A stretch of 64,000 nucleotides of DNA from Motacilla alba alba (lineage: Eukaryota; Chordata; Aves; Passeriformes; Motacillidae): positions 5,185,331 through 5,249,330 of the forward strand of contig NW_024037374.1 in the NCBI RefSeq assembly GCF_015832195.1, written 5' to 3'. Below are positions 12,379 through 23,304 of the stretch, in pieces. Within the stretch, counting starts at the first letter, position 1, and each line of letters begins with the position of its first letter. The translations under genes and the position numbers were made by a program. A model generated the notes under the pieces. The model was not told the origin of the DNA. It was given only the letters and a program-made list of their open reading frames with translations, and searched no databases.

Positions 12379-14329
12379 AACATTCTACATAGGCAGTTGA
12401 CCAGAAAAATATATGACAGAGCTAAACAAGCAAAGTAGTTTTCCCTTCAATTCCACCACTATTTTTAAAACTCTTTTGTCCTCAAAGTTAAAGCAAATTT
12501 ACTTACAGACACAGTCATCATCAGTACACAGCTTCTTGCTGGTAAGCTTCTCCATAAAAATTCAAGTTGTGAGAGGACACATTAATCTGAGACACAAAAG
12601 TAAAATCATCAAATAAACACTTAGTGTCACTTTTCTTTGTTGCAGTACTTGCTGAGTGTGTGCCAGGTCCAGCAATCCCCATCTTTTATGGAAGAGGCAG
12701 ACACCTGGACAAATACACCAGGCTAATATATAGGGGCTGTGGCAACATTCCATCCCACCAGAGGAGCTATAGACAGGGGCAAAACCTCAGGGCTGACTCA
12801 TAAAGCTGAATCCCCTCCCAAAACCACTCTGTATTAGAATTTTAATCTGCAACTGTATTATTTAAACACTCTAAGCCCTCCTAGAGCTGTCCATAGCCTT
12901 AATCGTACTTCAAGCAATGTCTGAGAATGAAAATTAAGTCAGACCCTGGTAAGAAGGAAATGAAATTATATCCTTCTAAATCCTCCTGTCCTAAATTTTC
13001 ACAAATGCTCACTAAAAAGCACAATCTTCCGTGGACCAAAAATCCTCAGTGGCAGAGATTCCCCTGTTCCTGTCTACAGAAAGGACCCACTGGGATGACA
13101 GCAGATGGACAAAATGTAACTGATTAGGGAGCTGCAAGGCAGTAAAAAGGCTTTTCAAGTCACTAATTACAATTTAAAATCTAAGAACTCAAGCACTGCA
13201 TACTTGTACAGGCAAGATCCCTTCCACAGGTGCAGTCAGAGCAAAACACAGGTCATGGCAGGACAGCAACCATCTCAGTTTTCATTACCTAGATGAACTC
13301 CGTTGAGGGTTTGTAGGTCCCAGACACTAAACAGTGCCACAGGCTGACTTAAACGGTTCCCTTTACAACAGTACAGCAGTCAGGCTCCAAACCCTTAAAG
13401 TGAATAAAAGTGAAAAGCAATGGTAGTCATGTGCACACAAACTAGTGGGAGGAAATGACAGCATAATTATTATCTATAAATTTATGACTGCAGGAGGAAA
13501 AATCCAAGGGTATGATGGAATAACTGTCATTTTTTGCTCTTACAGGCACATTGGAATGATTTTCATTTGCAAGTACTAAAATACCTGTGAAATTGAACAT
13601 ACACAAAATCACCAAAAAGAATGGAAAAAGTACATAAATGGAGATAGGACGATAATTGAAATGACTGTGAAAGAGACATAATTTTGCAATGTACTGTGGG
13701 AGCAGGTGAAACTTCAATTTTCTGTATCTTGTGCAAATAAAGGTGGCTTATGTTGCAGATACAAAACACTACAACTTTTTAAAGTGATTTTTTTCTGAAA
13801 TATTTAGAACAGTTACAACTCACAATACTGTATCTGATTACTTCACTGCATCCAATGTATTTCATGTCACACAAACCTACAGTTTTTAACAAATGATAAA
13901 AAATAAAATAAATCAAACCTTGAGAAACCCAGAAGGATTAGGACATATATTTTGGAAAAGTCTGGCTAAAAATCTGAAGCTTTTATGTTTCCTCTCAGGA
14001 CTTGCTTCTACTGCCAGCCACCAAGACAAAACCAAGTTGAATTGCACTACTGCCAAACTGTAATGAATTTCTAACTATACCTGCGGAGAAAAACCACTAA
14101 TGATAAGTTGTATTTCCTAAGTGAAAAACAGCTGTCCCCTTGATACTGAGGTTGAATGCTGTATTTACTCTGAATATGCTGGCATTCAGCATCCCTGACC
14201 ATACTTTTGCTCTGGAAAGAAAGCTATTTTTAGCACTCACTTCTGAGAAATAAGGGTCACTTTAAAAGCTCTTAAACTGCAAGGCTAATCAATAATGAGA
14301 CAGACTTGAGGAAAGAACATGGGTCAAAA
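12379..14329. other. Intergenic DNA downstream of SNRPB2
   Basis: No exon, RNA gene or named repeat seen. The short minus-strand frames near 13,442-13,769 are AT-rich and hydrophobic by composition, without domain or exon context. Confidence 0.5.
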
Positions 14330-14539
14330 CCAGCATATCTATATTTTATTTTATAAAAATTAGTATTTCAACAGAAAAAGTTCCTATCCGGGTGATCTGT
14401 GAAAATTTTACATGTGCCCTAGTCATTGTGGCAATTCTATTCGAGTCTTATGTTTTCTGCAGAGAACAGCAAACATGCTAGCTGACCAGAGTTTTAAAAA
14501 AAACACCTATCCACAGAACTCCTTTACAGGAGCATATAG
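14330..14539 (-). other. SNRPB2: SNRPB2 3' untranslated region (approximate)
   Basis: The stop codon ends at 14,540. The first good minus-strand AATAAA downstream is at 14,350-14,345, which would put cleavage near 14,325-14,335 and give a short 3' UTR of about 210 nt. The 3' limit is inferred from that signal only. A longer isoform using a later signal cannot be excluded. Confidence 0.55.
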
Positions 14540-14699
14540 CTATTTCTTCGCATAAGTGATTTTCATGGCATGAGATGGAGTGATCTTGAATCCTTGGAGA
14601 GCGTCGCGAGCAGCCCCTGCTTGGTTCTCGTTTTCAAACTCCACAAATGCAATGTCATGGCGCCCTGGCACTAAGCGTACTTCTTTGAATCCGGGAAAC
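14540..14699 (-). CDS. SNRPB2: SNRPB2 coding exon 6 (last)
   Basis: The acceptor is TTTTAAG ending at 14,700. The exon opens by completing the Gln codon split with exon 5, then encodes FPGFKEV and the RNP1 strand DIAFVEF of RRM2, and stops with TAG at 14,542-14,540. Confidence 0.95.
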
Positions 14700-17600
14700 C
14701 TTAAAAGTAAGGTGAGAGTCAAAAAATACTTCTTAGCTCAATAATACATCTCTCTTCAGTAGCATCTTATCAGAAGTATCTACTAGTGCAATAGTTATTG
14801 CTAATGAAAGATTTAAATTGAAGGGTTTTAAATGTTCTATCCTTAGAACTATGCCTCAATTAAGGAATATTACGTGGAAGCAGTTTAATTAGAGCTGTAC
14901 ACATACAGAAGCAATCTAACTAGTTTTAAAACTGCTCCTGCTGTCCTACGAACTTTAGTATTACAGTCACCAGCTTAAATCCAATGCAAATTGATAGCAG
15001 ATAAATCACAATCAAAACCAGCTACGAAAAAGATCGGATTTGCTTTCTGAACCAAGTCATCAGAACTGACATCTGTAACCTTGGCAGTAAGACAAACAAA
15101 TGAAATACCTTCAGAAGAAACTCTTATTTTTAAAAAGTGAGCTTGTTAACTGAGAAAACATACACACAACAAGTTGCAGAAGAATTCAAAGGAGAAATCA
15201 TTTCTATTCAAAACTTACTGATTAAATAACATGGACAGCATCATCTCATTTGTTTCCTCAGGCAAATTATTAAGGAAAAGGATATAGTTTGGTGGGTTAT
15301 CAAGCACCTGCAACAGAAGATCAAAGCTCAGAAGACTATACATAGCTGCATACAGTTCCTTTGCATCTGTCTGCATGATTATTTGAACGAAGACTCATAT
15401 TTCTTTAGTTTTGCTCATAACATTCTATCTGAGCTTCACCACACCTTTATCAATATGCAGACAGAGCCCCTTTGTTCTTTTACATGGATATATTAATTTG
15501 GAGAGGTTCTTACTTCCACAAAAATCACAATACCATACTGTCTTAGATGTCACATTTAAACTCAACTAGTCAAGAGCTGACACTGCAGTACTCTCTGCAC
15601 CCATGCACCACAGTAGTGGCTGCAGCGCTATTCAAGACAACCTGTAAGGCAGTGGTAGAAAGTATGAAGGACTTACATCCTTCCGGAAAGCAGTGGGAAG
15701 CCAAGCCCTGTTTACCTGCAGTACAACCAAAATACTGAGTATCTCTGGCAATCAAAACTCACAGAATCCACATGGTTTTATTACACAGCTCAATTAAAAT
15801 GTCTTAATTAGAAACCCCTTTAGATTTAGAGCTTTAGTCTTTTAACAGATTTCCCTGCTAATATGAATTTTTAGCCACCCACCACAGTCATTTGCTTTTA
15901 CTGCAATCTTCAAGTGATCAAGTAAATTATAAATATAAAAATAAACTCGACACCCCAACTTCAATCATCCTCAAAGCAGTGCCAAATAATAAGCCTCAGC
16001 AGAACAATCTCCTTCTACTGATGGAAATATTCCAGGTAGTGCCATTAGAAAATAAACTTCTGATGTTCAAAGAAATACCCAAACACTCAGTATTGTGCTT
16101 TGATGCAAACTGACATACACACATTGTGCCTGAAAATCCAGGGAGGATGACCTTTTCGCCTGTTGATTATGTATGCAATGGCAGTACTCAAGAAAGATGC
16201 AAGGCAGGGCAGGCAAAGATATTCTTCTATGGCACTTGCTCTCCTGCAAATCCTGGCTCTATACCACTTTCACGTCTAACATGAATCATTTAGAAGGTCA
16301 CTGAGCAAACAAGATGAATGAAGTGTAAGGAGTTGTTCCTACATCTCCGTACAATCCTTTGGAAAATAAGACACTTATGAGAAAAAAAAGAAGTGAGCAG
16401 AGAACCCCCAAACTCCTAAAATAAAGCTTTTAGGCAGATATTTTGGCATCCTGTGTTGTCTTCCTTTTCTTTATCTGCTGCCAGAACAAAGTAAGTTAAA
16501 AGGAACTTATTAGCAATGAAAAAAAAAATTAAGAATCCTTCAACTGATACTAAGCACAGTTCAAATTTAAGAATCCAGTATGATTTGTTAATAGTGCAGT
16601 TTTCTGTAAAGTAGTGAGAAACTGCAGATTCTTATTTCCTGCCAACCAGATATAGCAAAAAAAGGGATTTGTTTTGTTTGTTTACTGTCATGTAGCTGTG
16701 AGATAAATGTCTCATTGGACAAAAACAAAGCTGTAAAATATATCCTCAAGTTTCCATGTGTAACAAACAATTACTCATAAAGAATAAATATAAACATTAG
16801 TGCTTTTAGTGATAAAATAAAAAAAATTACCTGATTCTGTGGTGTAGTCCCTGGGGCACTGGCTGAATTCTGTGTTGCTCCCTAGCAAATAAGTACAAAA
16901 TAGTTTTACAAAGGTGTTTCATTAGAAATAAACAAGCACATATCGCCATGTTTCTCTACAATTCAAGACATATGTTAAAGGTTTTTTTGAGCTGCAATCC
17001 AGGAACATCTGGTGCCTTTGAAATACTTCCCAAAGTGAACAAATTATGTGAATTTTGTTTAGCTCCAAAACCAGGCAAACAAAAGAAATAACATCAGTAC
17101 TACCTGATCAATCTAATGGCTGAGTCAAGTATTTCTCCACATTACAGAATTTAATAGACAGGGAGGAAGTAGTTTTGAAAATGAAGGCCTAGACAGGTAT
17201 CCTGGTTTCACCTGGGATAGAATTAATTTTCTTAGTACAGTGTGTTTTGAATTAAGTGTGAGAGTAACACTGATAACGAACTGATGTTTTGGTGGTTGGT
17301 AAGTAGCGCTTGTTTGTATCAAGGACTTTCCAGTTTCCCATGCTCTGCTAGTGAGTAGGTGCACAAGAAGCCAAGAGGGAGCCAGGAAAGCTCACCAGAA
17401 CTGGCCAAAGGGACATTCCATAGCACAGAATATCATGTCCAATATATAAACTGGGGGAATCTAGTCAGGTGCCTTGATGTTTTCTGCTATAGTCCAGCAA
17501 AAAAGCTACTAAATGTTGTTACTTTAGGCAAGCCAACCCTTAGTGGAGAAAAATTCCAACCTAACTCCTGTTAATCTAACATGGAATATCTAATATCTAA

Positions 17601-20600
17601 CATAAATTAATTGTCTTATTCTCATTTACCATTATTCTGTCCTTATTAGGCAACATGGAATTAAAACACTGAAGAGAAGAGCTGGTTGAGCACTTGAAGC
17701 TTAACACTAAAGATAAGCACACTCTCCTTTTTTTTCCTTAAGAGGCTAGTTTCTACTTTGGTTTGTTGTATCTTTGCCCTACTTCTTTATTTTCATCCGG
17801 TAATAGCAAAGGAGGGAAAAAAAAGGGAACAGCAAGGACTACATAACCAGCCCTCTCTCCTTCAATGTCTAGTAAATGCTCAAGAACTCTAGATGATCAA
17901 CAGACCCCAATTTAGGGAATTGAAAAGTAACAAAAGACAACATCCTCAAAAATTATTTAGAATGCTTTTGTGTGTGTGTTTTTTTATGGTGGTTTTCTTG
18001 GGTTTTTGTTTGTTTGTTTGTTTGGGTTTTTGTTGGGTTTTTTTTTTCTAAACAGAGAAGCAGCTTACCTGGATAACCTTTTTATTTGGTGTGTTTGCTG
18101 ACTGTTCCAGAGTTTTGGCTTTCTTCTTTTCCTTTCTTTTTTCCTTATCAGCAAAAGTCCCACGCATTTTAGAGATGATATCGGAGTCTGTTTTTGCATA
18201 CTGAATACGCTTTTTAAAAGAAAAAAGAAAAACAGAGTATATTCTACAGTTAACGATACTGAACATTTTGCACCACTTACATTAACTGTGTATTTACACT
18301 TTTTTTTTTTGCAGAAATCTTTTATATTAAAAACATTGTTATAAAGTGTAGGTACACTTATAAAGTAACCAATTCTCATAGTTTTTTCTGAACACAATTA
18401 CAGAAGTCTAAAACAAAACCCCTAATATGCAAATTACTAACTTTAGCTCATTGAAATCAGAACTCCATTTATCGAACAACATCTTTCTTAACATCTGCCA
18501 AGGTAGCACCTACAAAGAGATACAGAGGACATCTGAGAAAATCAGCACTAGCTTCTATTAAAACTGTGAGTTTTCAGTCCCATTTTAAAGGGAGTTAAAT
18601 TTTGAAGTGATTTCTCAGATCTCTGCAGAAATGTAAATTCAGCAAAACCCAAACTTCTTAAACAGAAAAGGCAAGTATCCACCTTAATCCCAACAGGACT
18701 GCATAAATGCTGCTGTTCTTTTGACAAAGGCTCCCCACAGCTGAAGGTTAAGCAGATGCAGGTATAACTATACCAGTGTGCAACATGATTATTTGTGCAC
18801 ACAATCCTATTGTTTTTCCTATCAGAGACTACCTCAACACAAAACTACACAACAGCTTAAGATGTTTTTTAATGCTTTTGTTTAGTGCTTAGAGTATACA
18901 GGCTGCAGGCAATGTTCAAAGATGGAAGTACACTTGAAAGCTTCTGAAGCTTCAATCCTTTTATTTCTTACTGAGTTCTACTGAGCACAAAACTCCTTAA
19001 GGATAAATGGCGGACCGAGTTTGCAAAATTCTGTGTTAAGGATTTAATTACAGAATCTGAAGGTGTTAAGGCAAATAGCTTGTGGCTCAGCAGCACAACT
19101 GCTCTCTTCAGTGCTCAAAGCCATGAGCTGAGAGCCAGTAGAATTGTACCCATCCATTGCTGAAGTCGTGGGCCATTTGCATGTATTGTTACACCTCACC
19201 AACAGTTTTGCAGAATTAAGACATGCCTAATTATCCAAGCAGACAAGAACAAAGCAGGTCAACTGTGCTATTCTGCATATAATGAAGCACATTTCTAAAT
19301 CATGTTCTATCAACCAGCACTATATTTGCTTCACTGAAGTAATACTTAAGTACAGTTACTTGGTTTGGTGATCTACAGTCAAGCAGAACTAGCCATCAAT
19401 TAAAAAAAATAAAAATCAGTGGTTACATCAGGAAAGCAATCTGGAGATGTTCACCCTTCTCACTGTTACCTCAAAAAGGAAGCATCACATTCTAGCTATT
19501 CATTACCAATCTAAGAGTAGTTAATGTTACTCTACATAAAGTAACTGAAAACTAATCTAACTTCAATAATATTACAGAATTAATTTAACCGGTTCAATGG
19601 AAGACATGATGAGTAAAATGAAAATATTTAAGATCTTAAAAAGTTTAATCCAGCATAGAAAAATAAAAGTCCCCCATTAAAAAAATCTAAATGTTAAGTT
19701 CAAAGTGTGTGTGTTGTAACTGCAGTCTCTTCAGCATTGCTCCAGCTTGCACAAATGCAGATACTCATCATTACCTGAGTAATCCTTTGGTAACAACTAC
19801 ATAGGAGAGTTCATTCCCAAGGTGAATGTACCAAAACAGAGTATCACATCATCAGGGTATTTTTCTTCTTTACAAAGGTAAAAAAATAACTTACCATTGG
19901 TTTCCCATAAAACGGAAAGCCTTGTAGCTGTCTCAAAGCATTGGTAGATGATCCAAGTTCTTTAAATATAACAAATGCCTGTCCTCTCATCTTCATGGTT
20001 TTTAAAGCCACAATGTCAACCACATGACCAAACTGTGAGAACAACGCGTACAGGGACCTCTTCAGCTCTGGGGAACCAAGGGAGAAAACAGATTAGAACA
20101 GGGTACATGCAAATTTCCACTTCTACCAAGTCTGCTGTCCTTTGGGAACAATGTTTTTTACAAGCTTTAGCTCACACAGTGAGTACATGAGTTTGTCAAA
20201 ACTGTTGCATCATTACAAGTTTATTTGTCCAGGTTTTGTAAACTGGTGTGCAACATTCGGTTTCATACCTCAAGGATTCAGGCAGTGAAGAAGTTGTAGT
20301 GCCATCCATTCTACCATTCCAAGGGAGTAACAATTACATAAAGGTATGTAAAAACATTTTCATACAGTTATATGCACCACACACTCACACAATCAAGTAC
20401 AATGCATGACAGCCATCTCAGACTGATCAGAAAATCAAAACTGAAACAAGCAGCAGTAAAGAGATATGATGTAAAACAAGAATGCAGCAAACTACCTAAA
20501 GGCTAATTAAAGTTGGAAATTTTGGTTGTAACTATTTAATCAATTTTCTCACTCATACTCTGGATCCAAATTATTTTTGTATGGGACTACTGCAGCTTAC

Positions 20601-21903
20601 AGCTGCATTGGATTTACTTTAATCATCTACAATAACCTGAATACATGCCAAATTAAACCTTAGTACTATGCAAATAAAGCTAAATTAATGATCTGTACTG
20701 TGTAATCATTCTAACACAAAACTTTTACACTTGAACTATTTTAGCAATGTACAAATGCTGCCTCTTCTTTACTGATGTTGAGACTTGGTAATACCAGTCC
20801 ACTGTCACTTTCTCCACCTGCTCCTAACTATATTAATTATATTTTTTTAAATAAAAAAGGTTTTCTATCAAAACACTTTCCCTAAAAATTACTTTAAGAC
20901 CTGTATTAAAATAGAAAGTACTTTGTAATCTTAACAGGCAATTAAACATCCTGTATTTAACCCATGGCAATCCTACGAGATTTAACAAGACCAAGTGCAA
21001 GATGCTACATCTGTGTCAGGGCAACCTCCAGTATCAATCCAGGCTGGGGGGTAGACAGATGGAGAGTAGCACTGAGAAAGACTTGGGGTGATGGTGGAGA
21101 AGGGGCTGGACATGTGTTCTCAGAGCCCAGAAACCAACCATGTCCTGGGCTGCATTCAAAGCAGAATGGGCAGCACCCTGTGAGGGAGGGGATTCTGCCC
21201 TGCTCAGGTGAGACCCCACCTGCAGGGCTACATCCAGACCTGGGGTGCCCTGCACAGGAAGGACATGGAACTGTGGGTGCAAGGCCAGGAGACCACCAAA
21301 TTGATTAGAGGGATGGCGCACCTCTCCTATGAGGAAAGGCTGAGAGATTTGGGGTTGTTCAGCCTGGAAAAGAGAAAGCCTAGGAGTGATCTAACTTTGG
21401 CCTTCCAGTACCTGAAGGGAGCCTGCCTACAAGATGGAGAAGGACTATTTACAAGGGCTTGGAGTGACAGGACAAAGGATAATGGCTTCAAACTGAGAGG
21501 AGTCTTAGATGTGATACTGGGAAAATATCCTTTACTGTCAGGGTGGTGAGGCACTGGAACAGGCTTCCCAGAGAAGCTGTGGACTCCCCATCCCTGAAAG
21601 CATTCAAGACTGGACTGTAGGGAGATCTCAGCATCCTGATCTAGTGGGAGGTGCGTTTGCTTTAGCTACTGTTTCATTACACAAGAAAGCGTTTGCCTAG
21701 AGCTTGGCTCATGGTCTCCTGCTCAGCACTTCAGAGACCTCCGGGAGCTCCTAAAAGCTCCTCTGCAAGAAAAGTGCCGTGTGCAAGTGAATGACCAGGT
21801 TTCACTGGACAACCAGAAGCGACCGGCAGCCACTCGTACCTTCCTTCTTGATCTTGTCATTGATATTGTTGATGTAGATGGTGTGGTTCGGCCTGATGTC
21901 CAT
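14540..21903 (-). CDS. SNRPB2: U2 small nuclear ribonucleoprotein B'' (SNRPB2), complete coding span over six exons
   Basis: The coding join on the minus strand is 21,903-21,840, 20,067-19,895, 18,209-18,069, 16,881-16,831, 15,307-15,219 and 14,699-14,540. The lengths 64, 173, 141, 51, 89 and 160 sum to 678 nt, which is 225 residues plus TAG, the human length. RRM1 (about residues 7-85) has RNP2 TIYINN and RNP1 RGQAFVIF. A lysine/glutamate-rich linker (about 98-145) follows. RRM2 (about 151-225) has RNP2 YILFLNN and RNP1 DIAFVEF, and the protein ends in TYAKK. In the known family, B'' binds stem-loop IV of U2 snRNA together with U2A' in the nucleus, in the U2 snRNP used for branch-site recognition. 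Compared with the human protein from memory, the RRMs are nearly identical and most differences are in the linker, so this is SNRPB2 and not its paralogue SNRPA. No frameshift or stop is present, and all introns are GT/AG. The start ATG follows a CpG-island 5' UTR. Confidence 0.97.
15219..15307 (-). CDS. SNRPB2: SNRPB2 coding exon 5
   Basis: Acceptor ..GTTGCAG, donor GTAAGT. It encodes the start of RRM2 including RNP2 YILFLNN and the helix PEETNEMM. It ends in phase 2 inside a Gln codon, matching exon 6. Confidence 0.95.
16831..16881 (-). CDS. SNRPB2: SNRPB2 coding exon 4, linker micro-exon
   Basis: A 51-nt exon of 17 codons, phase 0 at both ends, between a TTTGCTAG acceptor and a GTAAT donor. 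It encodes the Gln/Ser/Pro/Thr-rich inter-RRM linker. The length equals my recollection of the human exon while the residues differ, as expected for the least constrained part of the protein. Being in phase 0 it could be skipped without a frameshift. Confidence 0.9.
17197..17475 (+). mobile_element. ERVL-like LTR fragment in an SNRPB2 intron
   Basis: Opens with the bird ERVL LTR hallmark (TCCTGGTTTCACCTGGGATAG) and continues through blocks typical of the family: CTGATGTTTTGGT, AAGTAGCGCTTG, CAAGGACTTTCCAG, CCCATGCTCTGC, CTGGCCAAAGGGACATTCCAT. It ends near a TATA-like ATATAAACTGGGG at about 17,437. Only the 5' (U3) part remains. It is antisense to SNRPB2 and has no apparent effect on the exons. 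Confidence 0.8.
17965..18050. repeat. G/T-rich low-complexity tract with TTTG repeats
   Basis: Runs of T separated by GGG, with about five consecutive TTTG units near 18,003-18,025. It lies in the intron just downstream of the exon 3 donor, so its transcript on the SNRPB2 strand is A/C-rich. Confidence 0.8.
18069..18209 (-). CDS. SNRPB2: SNRPB2 coding exon 3
   Basis: 141 nt, phase 0 at both ends, acceptor AAAAAG, donor GTAAGC. It begins [10 protein letters not shown], the last strand of RRM1 and the following helix, then enters the Lys/Glu-rich tract [13 protein letters not shown]. Confidence 0.95.
18210..19894 (-). other. SNRPB2 intron between coding exons 2 and 3
   Basis: GT at 19,894-19,893 and AG at 18,211-18,210. 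No repeat or embedded gene recognised. The sequence is AT-rich. Confidence 0.85.
19895..20067 (-). CDS. SNRPB2: SNRPB2 coding exon 2
   Basis: 173 nt, acceptor CCCCAG, donor GTAAGT. It completes the split Glu codon of exon 1 and encodes the core of RRM1 including RNP1 RGQAFVIF, ending in GFPFYGKPM. Confidence 0.96.
20068..21839 (-). other. SNRPB2 intron between coding exons 1 and 2
   Basis: GT at 21,839-21,838 and AG at 20,069-20,068. Its 5' half holds an antisense CR1 copy (about 20,980-21,660). The rest is AT-rich and unassigned. Confidence 0.85.
20980..21660 (+). mobile_element. CR1 LINE, 5'-truncated 3' fragment
   Basis: The translated plus strand keeps CR1 ORF2 C-terminal signatures: the word [17 protein letters not shown] at about 21,330-21,390 and, in nucleotides, TTTAACAAGACCAAGTGCA near 20,980 and the [16 protein letters not shown] stretch at the end. 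Frameshifts and stops are frequent, so it is an old dead copy. It is antisense to SNRPB2. It lacks the terminal ATTCTGTG repeat, so the 3' end is eroded or lost. Confidence 0.9.
21840..21903 (-). CDS. SNRPB2: SNRPB2 coding exon 1 with start codon
   Basis: The ATG is at 21,903-21,901. It encodes [13 protein letters not shown] and the basic stretch DKIKKE, then one base of the next Glu codon. The donor is GTACGAG, a little weaker than consensus. The exon extends upstream as 5' UTR to an acceptor at about 21,927. Confidence 0.95.
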
Positions 21904-22390
21904 TCTCGGCGGCACCTGCGAACTGCCTGCGGGCAGAGCACACAGGAGAGGCGTTAGTGAACCCCCGGCCGCGACAGCTGCCAACGTCGGCGACACCTCA
22001 CAACCCCGGGCAGCGGCACCGCGAGTGGGGGGCGGCTTGTCTGTGTGTATGTCTGCCCGCCCGCAGGCCGCACAACCACCCCGTTCCGGCCCTTTCCGGG
22101 CGGAAGAGGGCTGCGACGGCAGGACAGGAACTCCAGAGAGGGAACCCGGAGCCACCTGGATTCTTGCTCCCACCTGGATCCCAGATCCTGGACCCTGACT
22201 CCCAGAGCCACTCACCTCCCCTCTCCTGTCCGGTCTCCGCTCTCGATGGCGGCCTGCACTTCCCGCCCTGCCGAGACGTAGCACAGGCGGCAAAGCCGCT
22301 CCCAGAGCAGTCGATGCGCCGAACGCCGATAGCGGCGATGAGGAGCGGCGGGTGCGCGCAGCCCGAGAGCAGCGAGATGAAAATGTTATA
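21880..22390 (-). promoter_or_regulatory. SNRPB2: SNRPB2 CpG-island promoter and 5' UTR
   Basis: GC-rich with many CpGs, in sharp contrast to the AT-rich flanks. It contains a non-coding first exon whose donor GGAG/GTGAGTGG is at 22,216/22,215 and an acceptor CCCGCAG at about 21,927, leaving about 23 nt of UTR before the ATG. The transcription start is not marked by a TATA box and probably lies within about 22,230-22,340. Open frames on both strands here are CpG-island artefacts. Confidence 0.8.
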
Positions 22391-22436
22391 GATGGACAAT
22401 TAAATGACTGGCTCTCGCAAATAAAAGATAACTATT

Positions 22437-22949
22437 GTGTGAATATTAAGAAAAGCTTTAGTGATGTATGGTAGTGTTATTGTAGTTTAAATGTCCTCTG
22501 TTCTCTCCATAGTTCCCTTCCCTTCCCCCGCCCCACCCCGTATTGTGACCATCAGACAGCCAGGGTTGTCTAGGACAGGTAAAAAGAAGGCATGCACATG
22601 TGCCACTTGCGTGGGGCAGTTGGGAGTGGAAAAGCTTGTTGCTTAGGGGGTGCGGCATGGCAACACCGGATCTCCAAACAAGTTATAAGAAAGCAGTCTC
22701 CACCCATAAATAGCAAAGAAGAGCTGACTGACAGACTTTGGGAGGGGCCGGGGCTGGCTGATGCAAACCCCCCCCCCCCCCCCCCCAGGGATGTAAGAGA
22801 CTGAGCAGCCATACTGAAGATAAACAGGTCACGTGGTATCCACGAGGGTAGTTCAGTGCTGCGAATTTTTTATATAGTCCTTTTGTTGTATTTTTGTCAA
22901 GGTTTAATAAACCTTTTTAAATTTTCAAAGTGAGCAGTTGTTTCTCACA
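22437..22949 (+). mobile_element. Solo ERV LTR next to the SNRPB2 promoter
   Basis: Begins TGTGTGAATATTAAG (22,437 or 22,439) and ends TTGTTTCTCACA at 22,949. AATAAA is at 22,906-22,911 with a T/A-rich TATATAG about 30 bp before it. A run of 19 C lies at 22,768-22,786. Orientation is plus, divergent from SNRPB2, with its U3 end about 50 bp from the CpG island. No target duplication or internal coding sequence was found. Confidence 0.75.
22768..22786 (+). repeat. Poly-C run (19)
   Basis: Nineteen consecutive C within the LTR at 22,437. Such runs are length-variable and prone to sequencing or assembly error. Confidence 0.95.
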
Positions 22950-23095
22950 AAAGGGAGAAAACGGGATAAAAGCAATATAAGGATAAAATAGGATAAAAAG
23001 TTTGTTGTCAGCCAAAATGGGCTTTCTTGCCCATTTCTTGCCCCAGAGTTTGGCTCTGTCCTGTCTTTATACAGCAGTAAGGGAAGATAAGTGTG

Positions 23096-23111
23096 GTTTG
23101 ATTTTTTTGTT

Positions 23112-23150
<39 letters not shown>

Positions 23151-23275
23151 GTAGGGATTTTGTTTGTGTGAGTTTTGTTGGTTTTCTGGTGGGGGTTTTT
23201 TGGGGTTTTTTGGGGGGTTTTTTTTGGTTGGTTGGTTTTGTTTTGATTTTTTTTTCTGGTTTTGTTTCTTCACAG
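23096..23275. repeat. Poly-T (36) followed by T/G-rich tract
   Basis: T36 at 23,114-23,149, then alternating G- and T-runs (GGGGG, GGGG, GGGGGG separated by T6) to about 23,270. The minus-strand Lys/Pro/Asn-rich frame over it is an artefact. The G-run spacing would allow a G-quadruplex on the plus strand. Confidence 0.9.
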
Positions 23276-23304
23276 CACCTAGAGCAGCAACTTGGGGAAG
23301 CATG

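Larger units (their letters stand above)
14700..18068 (-). other. SNRPB2 3' introns (14,700-15,218; 15,308-16,830; 16,882-18,068)
   Basis: Three GT/AG introns. The first two hold nothing recognisable. The third contains an ERVL-like LTR fragment at about 17,197-17,470 and a TTTG/T-rich tract at 17,965-18,050, the antisense of a purine-rich run, just downstream of the exon 3 donor. Confidence 0.8.

Noticed and set aside
21802..22399. Several 100-163 codon frames on both strands
   Set aside because: They overlap the SNRPB2 CpG-island promoter and first exons. GC-rich DNA is stop-poor, and none shows a domain or fits the splice pattern.
23067..23303. Lys/Pro/Asn-rich minus-strand frame
   Set aside because: Translation of a poly-T and T/G-rich low-complexity tract.
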